Source of the DNA: Actinomycetes bacterium
GTDB lineage: Bacteria > Actinomycetota > Actinomycetes > S36-B12
Direction: 5' to 3'
NCBI GenBank assembly: GCA_030425745.1
Contig: JAUHZW010000028.1
Location: 1 to 14,665, forward strand
Length of the DNA: 14,665 bases
The position numbers and the translations under genes are program-made. This document shows, one piece after another, positions 13,254 to 14,665 of this stretch. The notes beneath the pieces are model-generated. The model was not told the origin of the DNA and did no database searches. It worked only from the letters and a program-made list of their open reading frames with translations. The number at the start of each line of letters is the position of its first letter. Positions within the stretch are counted from its first letter, which is position 1.

Positions 13254-14288
13254 TCAGTCCGCGACGCGGACGACGACCTTCATCGCCGCCGGGTCCTGCC
13301 GCGAGTAGGTCAGCGCCTGCTCCACCTCGTCGAGGCCGAAGCTCTTCGACACCAGCGCATCCAGGTCGATCGCTCCCGACGCCACCAGCGCCACGGCCTT
13401 CGGATACGTGTGCGCGTAGCGGAACGTCCCGGTGATCCACAGTTCCCGGCCCTGGATCACTCCGACGGGCAACTCGACCATCGTGCTCGGAGACATCCCG
13501 ACAAGGACGACGCGACCGGCCGGGGCCACGGACCGGATCCCCTGATCGATCGCCAGAGTTGCACCGCTGCACTCCAGCAGCACATCGGCCTCGACGACGT
13601 CCGGCAGGACGGTCGACCGCGAGTCGATGGTCGCGAAGCCGAGCTCTGCAGCCCGCGCAAGGCGATCGGGATTCACGTCGCTGATGGTGATCTCCGTTGC
13701 TCCGTTCGCGCGGGCGACCAGCGCCGCCATCACCCCGACGGGGCCCGCGCCAGTGACAAGCACCCGCGTGCCCACCCGGACGTCGCCCTTCTCGCACGCC
13801 CACACTCCGACGGACAGAGGCTCGAGCAGCGCTGCCGCGTCGTACGACACGGAATCCGGGACGGGGTGGACGAAGTCCCGCGGCAGCGTCACGTACTCGG
13901 CGAACGCCCCGTCGATCGGCGGGGTCGCGAAGAACCGCACATCGGGGCAGAGGTTGTACCGCCCGGCACGGCACTGCTCGCACGAGCCACACGGAACACC
14001 GGGTTCCATCGCGACCCTGGTGCCCATCGCAAGATCGACGCCGTCGCCCACCGCCACGACCTCACCGGATGCCTCGTGACCGAGCACCAGCGGCGTCTCG
14101 ACGACGAAGTCTGCGATGCGGCCGTGCTCGAAGTAGTGGATGTCGCTGCCGCAGACGCCGACCGACCGGACGCGCACCAGCACCTCACCCGGGCCCGGCG
14201 TCGGAACAGACCTCTCCTCGACGGAGAGTCGGAGGCTCGTGTCGAGGACGCTCGCGCGCTGAGTTGCGGGCAGGTCAGTCATGCTCAC
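13254..14288 (-). CDS. Zinc-dependent medium-chain polyol dehydrogenase (sorbitol/xylitol dehydrogenase-like)
   Basis: 344 residues from GTG 14288. An NAD-dependent alcohol dehydrogenase of the sorbitol/L-iditol/xylitol subfamily. Catalytic zinc residues are Cys46 (GVCGSDIHYF), His71-Glu72 (GHEASGE) and Glu156. Structural zinc cysteines 100, 103, 106 and 114 are all present. The Rossmann loop is GAGPVG (180-185), and Asp204 in ITISDVNPDRL argues for NAD over NADP. Start choice: GGAGGA (14297-14302) is about 8 nt from GTG 14288 but about 14 nt from the ATG at 14282, so GTG is preferred; the difference is two residues. The start overlaps the upstream dehydrogenase by 14 nt, indicating a polyol-utilisation operon. 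The exact substrate cannot be decided. Confidence 0.9.
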   Translation of the reverse strand: MSMTDLPATQRASVLDTSLRLSVEERSVPTPGPGEVLVRVRSVGVCGSDIHYFEHGRIADFVVETPLVLGHEASGEVVAVGDGVDLAMGTRVAMEPGVPCGSCEQCRAGRYNLCPDVRFFATPPIDGAFAEYVTLPRDFVHPVPDSVSYDAAALLEPLSVGVWACEKGDVRVGTRVLVTGAGPVGVMAALVARANGATEITISDVNPDRLARAAELGFATIDSRSTVLPDVVEADVLLECSGATLAIDQGIRSVAPAGRVVLVGMSPSTMVELPVGVIQGRELWITGTFRYAHTYPKAVALVASGAIDLDALVSKSFGLDEVEQALTYSRQDPAAMKVVVRVAD

Positions 14289-14665
14289 GGTGCTCTCCTC
14301 CGGAAGATGCCAGCCACGCGACCGTGGCCTTCGATCCGTCAGTATGCAGGCGCCGCAGCACCTCGAGGTAGGGCTCGGTGAACCGCGGGTCATCGACGAG
14401 GTCCCCGAAGAGTGTGCGGTTCTCCAGGAATGCCAGTGGCACCTCCACCTGCCGCTGCGCGATGGGGACGAGTTCGTCCTTCAGGGGATCGACGATGGCG
14501 ATGGGGTCGCCGTTCTCATCGACCCCTTCCGCATAACGTGCCCAGCTCGCGACGATGGCCGCGGAGAGCGGCACGGCGCCTCCCTGCGTAAGGCGGTCAT
14601 GGACCACCGGGATGAGCCATTTGGGGATGCGGTCCGACGACTCCGCGCACAGGCGCGGCACGGTG
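14275..14665 (-). CDS. Mannitol-type long-chain polyol dehydrogenase, C-terminal part (cut by window edge)
   Basis: The frame is open at the right edge and ends at 14275, showing about 130 C-terminal residues. PRLCAESSDRIPKWLIPVVHDRL, followed by SWARYAEGVDENGDPIAIVDP, matches the C-terminal helical domain of long-chain mannitol/arabinitol/fructuronate dehydrogenases (family pattern RLCxDGSxKxPKFxLPTxxxxL, AxWxxYLxGxDExG). The NAD-binding half and catalytic Lys/Asn/His lie beyond the window, so the polyol or uronate specificity is open. The overlap with the zinc dehydrogenase implies co-expression, for example one enzyme on mannitol or arabinitol and the other on sorbitol or xylitol. Family assignment is by pattern memory. 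Confidence 0.85.
   Translation of the reverse strand, partial: TVPRLCAESSDRIPKWLIPVVHDRLTQGGAVPLSAAIVASWARYAEGVDENGDPIAIVDPLKDELVPIAQRQVEVPLAFLENRTLFGDLVDDPRFTEPYLEVLRRLHTDGSKATVAWLASSGGEHREHD

Noticed and set aside
13074..14381. Long plus-strand open frame (435 codons) over the zinc dehydrogenase
   Set aside because: It is Arg/His/Asp-rich with no recognisable domain and is antisense to a dehydrogenase with all zinc ligands intact.

Overview
This window is high-GC DNA (about two thirds G+C or more by eye). It has GTG and TTG starts, many 4-nt stop/start overlaps and apparently leaderless promoters, all typical of Actinomycetota. The gene order (hemA-hemC/D-hemB-hemL divergent from hemE-hemY-hemQ-hemH) and the four-cysteine ferrochelatase suggest an actinomycete, most likely Micrococcales-like. 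The species cannot be named from the sequence.

The core (3412-13225) is a complete coproporphyrin-dependent heme pathway. Two operons run outward from a 117-bp hub between hemA and hemE (8786-8902). The minus-strand arm is hemA, a fused hemC-hemD, hemB and hemL, covering glutamyl-tRNA to 5-aminolevulinate to uroporphyrinogen III. The plus-strand arm is hemE, hemY (cgoX), hemQ (chdC) and hemH (cpfC), covering uroporphyrinogen III to coproheme to heme b. Most junctions are GTGA or ATGA overlaps. The hub holds two leaderless-type promoters and a perfect 15-bp palindrome over the hemA -35 zone.

Left of the core are three genes. A truncated, chimeric class III aminotransferase (1-1404, minus) is open at the window edge. 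A secreted eight-repeat YVTN beta-propeller protein with a C-terminal FN3-like domain (1551-2969, plus) is followed by a small Cys-rich lipoprotein (2975-3331, plus). A very long perfect hairpin (3338-3403) nearly fills the gap between the lipoprotein gene and hemL. Right of the core, on the minus strand, are a sorbitol/xylitol-type zinc dehydrogenase and the C-terminal part of a long-chain mannitol-type dehydrogenase, i.e. the end of a polyol-catabolism operon.

The strongest unusual signals are these. (1) A 19-bp repeat is inserted in the coding sequence of two heme genes: three perfect copies (57 bp, in frame) in the HemD domain, and about two diverged copies in the HemY tail. Both are read in the same orientation and in overlapping frames, like an in-frame palindromic element. 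(2) At the left edge the aminotransferase reading frame passes in frame into an NRPS adenylation-domain fragment and then into a release-factor-1-like fragment. This is probably an assembly or recombination chimera. (3) Three starts share an extended -10 (TGCTAnnnT) placed 6-8 nt before a GTG. No tRNA, rRNA, IS element or CRISPR array was seen, and no stretch over 300 bp lacks a gene.
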